From: an uncultured euryarchaeote
GTDB lineage: Archaea > Thermoplasmatota > Poseidoniia > Poseidoniales > Thalassarchaeaceae
Direction: 5' to 3'
Assembly (NCBI GenBank): GCA_937897085.1
Contig: CALCOR010000147.1
Coordinates: 1 to 9,668, forward strand
DNA length: 9,668 nucleotides
Positions 7,701 to 9,668 of the stretch are shown here, in pieces (position 1 is the stretch's first letter; the number at the start of each line of letters is the position of its first letter). The position numbers and the translations under genes were made by a program. The notes under the pieces were generated by a model. The model was not told the origin of the DNA, made no database searches, and saw only the letters and a program-made list of their open reading frames with translations.

Positions 7701-8902
7701 TGGTGGTGATCGATGAGCGGGGACTGTCCTCGCTGCCCAAGCAGTACACATTCGAAATCTCCAACCCTCTGCCCGAACCGCAGATGACCGTTTACGAGGC
7801 GAGGGACGTGAACACAGGCGAGGCGATTCTCGGCCCGAGCGCGGATGAGAGCCTGTTCACATGGCGTCATGTGTTCACAGACGATGGTGGTATCTTCGTC
7901 GCTCCCGGTAATTGGCTGCGATTCAACTCCACGGGCAGCCGAGACGGCGACGCAGCCTTCGATGGAGGGTTCGTGCCCTTGGACGAGACTGATCCGAACT
8001 GGAACGGCATCGTCGAGTACACCTGGGACTTCGGTGACGGCTCACCGCTGCTCAACACACCGCATGCATGGCACTCGTTCGAGACTCCGGGAATCTACAC
8101 CGTGACACTCACGCTGAGGGACGGATTCGGCACCGGCGACACCAACCAGACGATCCGCAAGGTCTACGTCGCCCAGACTCCGGAGATTCTGACCACCTAC
8201 CTGTTCGATGAAGTGGTCTACGCCGTGGGCTCGCACCTTCTGTCTGGCGTCGCCATCGACCACGACACCAACTATGGAATTCAGGCGTGGTGGGACGACG
8301 ATGTCAACGTGGACGCCGATGGAGACGGCACCTACGACAACGATCGCAACAGCGGCCTCGATTCGATCATCGGCCCAGATGCGCTGGTCTACAACTGGGA
8401 TTCAGACGACCGCGTGGACGCCAATGAAGACGGGGACACTCGCAACGACTGGGAGCAGCAGACCGAACAGGGATACCTGCGAGTGAACTGGACTGAGACT
8501 GGTGACATATTCGTCGTTCTCCAAGTGTGCACCGGAATCAACGTCTGTACCCAGCGCGGCTACCCAGTGAAGGTTCGCGACCCGGATGAGAAGGACGATT
8601 CGCTAGCCGATTTCAGCATCGACTCCTTGCTCCCGAAGGCCGAGGATGGCGGAGTGCTTCTCGGGGCGCTGCTGATCCTCGTCCTGTTCCTTGGATGGCT
8701 GGTGATGCGCCAGCCCACCGAGGTCGAGATTGAAGCGGAGGAGGCGGCAGCGGCCTACGATGTCTCACAGGTTGTCACTGAGGGTGGAGTCCTTGGAATG
8801 GACCATCACGAGCCGCCCCCGCAGCCAGCACACCTCACCAAAGACGACCGACGCAGCAAGCAATCGGGTTATGTGCGGCCGGTCACCTCGCGCAAGCGCT
8901 GA
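4739..8902 (+). CDS. Cell-surface zinc metallopeptidase with PKD repeats and C-terminal membrane anchor
   Basis: A 1387-residue exported protein. Residues ~12-34 form a signal peptide (QALLLTLVMVVAALSPLF, then AAAEA). The catalytic domain (about 60-330) carries AHEFQHLLH with HEFQH at 228-232, followed by WIDEGNAD in which E248 is the likely third zinc ligand. The preceding GGYFSPG and LFVDV segments also fit hyicolysin-like (M30-type) peptidases. Residues ~527-620 begin with an acidic calcium-binding-type segment (DRDLDGLDD) and form a beta domain. PKD-type domains follow: WDFGDG at 672-677, WDWGDG at 767-772, a variant RWNFDED at 856-861, a degenerate TIWTLSD at 957-962, and WDFGDG at 1096-1101. 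A last region holds Asp-rich loops (1186-1202, including DADGDG). A membrane helix at 1304-1323 leads to a cytoplasmic tail of about 64 residues, acidic then basic. The protease should therefore be displayed outside on a long PKD stalk, probably degrading proteins or polymers at the surface. Substrate unknown; M30 assignment is tentative, metallopeptidase is firm. The next gene starts within 9 bases. Confidence 0.93.
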   Translation: MPELTLNSTPRQALLLTLVMVVAALSPLFAAAEAEQSGWVDPGGVVYGDLVDFDGATMGKQYLFVDEEEPVWSATRFMKFAWADAGYPDLFLPFAPENVAPMSSRSNHCVPYQEGQTLTVPISGGQVAVTVEKVTTTAAFLVESSQTIPSSTLNNFASTWDSTIYPVDTQYFGAAPDVDNNCQIEIIIYNIDGGGNTGGYFSPGLSGQRESLFVDVADLGWGNTILAHEFQHLLHNARDPFEYIWIDEGNADMAAYLCFGATGTVIGHANSWAQSPHISVRWWNQSLADYGAGFLFMLYLASKLGGGQAIRTLVADSATGGAGIENLARNPIPGSPGNIGRTIDDIFANFTIATLLDSNQNPFGLDNIDMYTGCGGGQFCTLQITDYNGAWGSTWSRLGDDLWGWGVRAYKFIQGTGAPLNVMVQASEVDFGGRLLYRDVASGTWVAEELVFNGGMATGLVPGFGNISDEAYVVVWYESLVDDCDYNFPNCGFPGGTGTYPSATIDIYASLITQPATLNINGTRQHDRDLDGLDDTLEMSLIVNSTAFWELLDIEVQAFADNVLYDTIRTQVGAGQGMPVTTSVWWTPPWDDDWELYAVLYDQLGAAIQGAAVLTLPTMLNNMAPMATGTLSSNVSQTWLPIQFNGNGYDIWGLSDDNMTYSHNNSPTGYLWDFGDGGQSWLKTPNRAYTQVGEFNVTLLVTDVGGTASMAQTWSVNVTDDSEPTVKISVDGQEVVESINLLTEQRVLFSGHLTTDNVPDDFLSFDWDWGDGSSEGGIGDWEADHEWLSGSRNGSVYNLTLTVSDGVHIVNETIQVIIWNRVPRQIYDLPLVVDTLTPLTMPTVFTDDDGTIVEWRWNFDEDVNLDGGDLSMGDPFDQNSSSQQNPTPAWRTPGLKNVTVTATDNDGNISAAIIQVTVNNQRPVALFARPDDGDTNTVYDFRSSSFDPDGVSGVMTTIWTLSDMNTTIVNQTSVIHTFVVPGTITVQLVVIDERGLSSLPKQYTFEISNPLPEPQMTVYEARDVNTGEAILGPSADESLFTWRHVFTDDGGIFVAPGNWLRFNSTGSRDGDAAFDGGFVPLDETDPNWNGIVEYTWDFGDGSPLLNTPHAWHSFETPGIYTVTLTLRDGFGTGDTNQTIRKVYVAQTPEILTTYLFDEVVYAVGSHLLSGVAIDHDTNYGIQAWWDDDVNVDADGDGTYDNDRNSGLDSIIGPDALVYNWDSDDRVDANEDGDTRNDWEQQTEQGYLRVNWTETGDIFVVLQVCTGINVCTQRGYPVKVRDPDEKDDSLADFSIDSLLPKAEDGGVLLGALLILVLFLGWLVMRQPTEVEIEAEEAAAAYDVSQVVTEGGVLGMDHHEPPPQPAHLTKDDRRSKQSGYVRPVTSRKR

Positions 8903-8906
8903 GGTG
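8901..8906 (+). promoter_or_regulatory. Ribosome binding site GAGGTG overlapping the metallopeptidase stop codon
   Basis: GAGGTG begins inside the TGA stop of the metallopeptidase and matches the anti-SD complement. Its AGG core is seven bases upstream of CTG 8912, the same spacing seen before the starts at 4739, 3654 and 2619. It indicates that a downstream gene begins here and is translationally coupled. Confidence 0.6.
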
Positions 8907-8911
8907 TTAGG

Positions 8912-9668
8912 CTGACGACCATCCCGACAAGACGCTCGACTGCACGGTTGTCCGTGCTGCTGCCACTGGCATTGCTCCTGCTCCCTCTTGCTGGATCCTT
9001 GTTGCAGCCTCTCGGGACGCACATCGCACCCAGTGCCGCGGCAGCCAGCGACTGCACCCTGAGCAGTGACAGGGCGGAGTGGAACAAGGAGGTCAGTTCG
9101 TTCAACCTCTCAGGCATGGGTGATGAGTGGGATACGATGAACGAAGAGGATGATGGGTTCAGGGGCGAGGATGATGAGCCTCAGGGCGGATCATTCCCCT
9201 TCGATAGTGGAGATGGGGTCCACAACGATTCTGAACTCGATGCGATGCGACAGAGTTTCCACACCAGCATGATAGTCGATAACGACACCGCTGGAGGGCT
9301 CCGACTCAACCTGACTGTCGGCTACCGCTACACTTTCTGCGTCGTCGTCAGTTCGCTCAACCAGAGCTCCTACCTCGATGCGCCGCTGGTCGATGTCTAC
9401 CTGCTGCACGAGTTCGACTGGGGTCGCTACCGGGGTGACTACGAGATGCGCATGTGGGAGGGTCGTGAGTTGTTCAACATGATTCCCCCCGAGTGGCGCG
9501 CTATCGGTGCGTGGATGCCCTACAGGGACGTGCATTCCTACGAATCACGCAGGGCGATCGACTTCACAGTCAGCTTTGACCACGATGAGACGACCTCCTC
9601 GCTGTTCGACCCGTTCTCTGAGCAGCAGTGGATGTACCTCGTCATCGATGGCTGGGACAACGCCCGGG
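8912..9668 (+). CDS. Secreted acidic protein of unknown family, partial at window end
   Basis: The plus frame is open from the metallopeptidase stop to the window end, giving 252 codons from a proposed CTG start at 8912. The N-terminus would read MTTIPTRRSTARLSVLLPLALLL: a basic n-region, a long Leu-rich core (about 13-32) and an Ala-rich cleavage region (SAAAASDC, 41-48), a convincing secretory signal. No ATG occurs in frame before 9116. TTG 8948 or GTG 8954 are the conventional alternatives, but they would remove all the positive charge from the signal peptide. The mature part has a very acidic stretch (about 70-95, EWDTMNEEDDG, GEDDEP), N-x-S/T sequons, and a beta-rich segment with YRYTFCVVVSS and VDVYLLHEFDWGRY. 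Aromatic residues are abundant (MWEGRELFNM, PPEWRAIGAWMPYRD). I recognise no family and see no catalytic motif. It directly follows the surface metallopeptidase with a coupled ribosome site, so it may be a partner or substrate of it. The C-terminus is missing. Confidence 0.8.
   Translation, partial: MTTIPTRRSTARLSVLLPLALLLLPLAGSLLQPLGTHIAPSAAAASDCTLSSDRAEWNKEVSSFNLSGMGDEWDTMNEEDDGFRGEDDEPQGGSFPFDSGDGVHNDSELDAMRQSFHTSMIVDNDTAGGLRLNLTVGYRYTFCVVVSSLNQSSYLDAPLVDVYLLHEFDWGRYRGDYEMRMWEGRELFNMIPPEWRAIGAWMPYRDVHSYESRRAIDFTVSFDHDETTSSLFDPFSEQQWMYLVIDGWDNAR

Noticed and set aside
8281..8350. Asp-rich coding stretch considered as a dockerin or a tandem DNA repeat
   Set aside because: Only one DADGDG-type loop is clear, without the paired helices of a dockerin, and there is no exact nucleotide repeat; a calcium-binding loop within a PKD-like region is enough.
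9191..9535. Minus-strand open frame of 114 codons opposite the last gene
   Set aside because: The plus strand carries a signal peptide and a continuous plausible protein; the minus frame has no motif or ribosome site and looks like a shadow.

Overview
The window looks like a GC-rich archaeal chromosome segment, most likely a planktonic euryarchaeon of the Marine Group II/III type (Candidatus Poseidoniia, Thermoplasmatota). This is inferred from three things. Several upstream elements are TATA-like and sit at archaeal distances from starts. Two genes lack a Shine-Dalgarno (SD) site while the others carry one complementary to the archaeal 16S 3' end. The window is also rich in secreted and membrane-anchored proteins, including PKD-repeat exoproteins. 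No rRNA, tRNA, CRISPR array, insertion sequence or phage gene was seen, and no gap between genes exceeds about 100 bases.

Layout. (1) Bases 1-334, minus strand: the N-terminal part of a small two-helix membrane protein, cut by the window edge. (2) 408-1244, plus: a DUF2085 membrane protein, divergent from (1) across a 73-bp gap. (3) 4649-1249, minus: a three-gene set ending convergently 4 bp from DUF2085. In order of transcription these are a membrane-anchored glutaminyl-peptide cyclotransferase, a membrane protein with an extracytoplasmic carboxypeptidase-regulatory-like domain (ATGA overlap with the first gene), and a thymidylate kinase with a C-terminal extension of about 235 residues. (4) 4739-9668, plus: a 1387-residue surface metallopeptidase (HEFQH zinc motif, about five PKD domains, C-terminal membrane anchor), then a secreted acidic protein of unknown family that runs off the window end.

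The cyclotransferase and the metallopeptidase diverge from one control region of about 90 bp. It holds a single TATA-like element and a bulged 11-bp inverted repeat. Both proteins should act outside the membrane, one modifying N-terminal Gln of exported proteins and the other cutting proteins, so the divergon may be a small protein-processing module of the cell surface. The thymidylate kinase is metabolically unrelated and appears to be carried along in the same transcript.

The most notable points are the extended thymidylate kinase with an adenylate-kinase-like P-loop, the shared promoter with its inverted repeat, a uniform AGG-N7-start spacing that fixes several starts and points to a CTG start for the last gene, and that last, unrecognised secreted protein.
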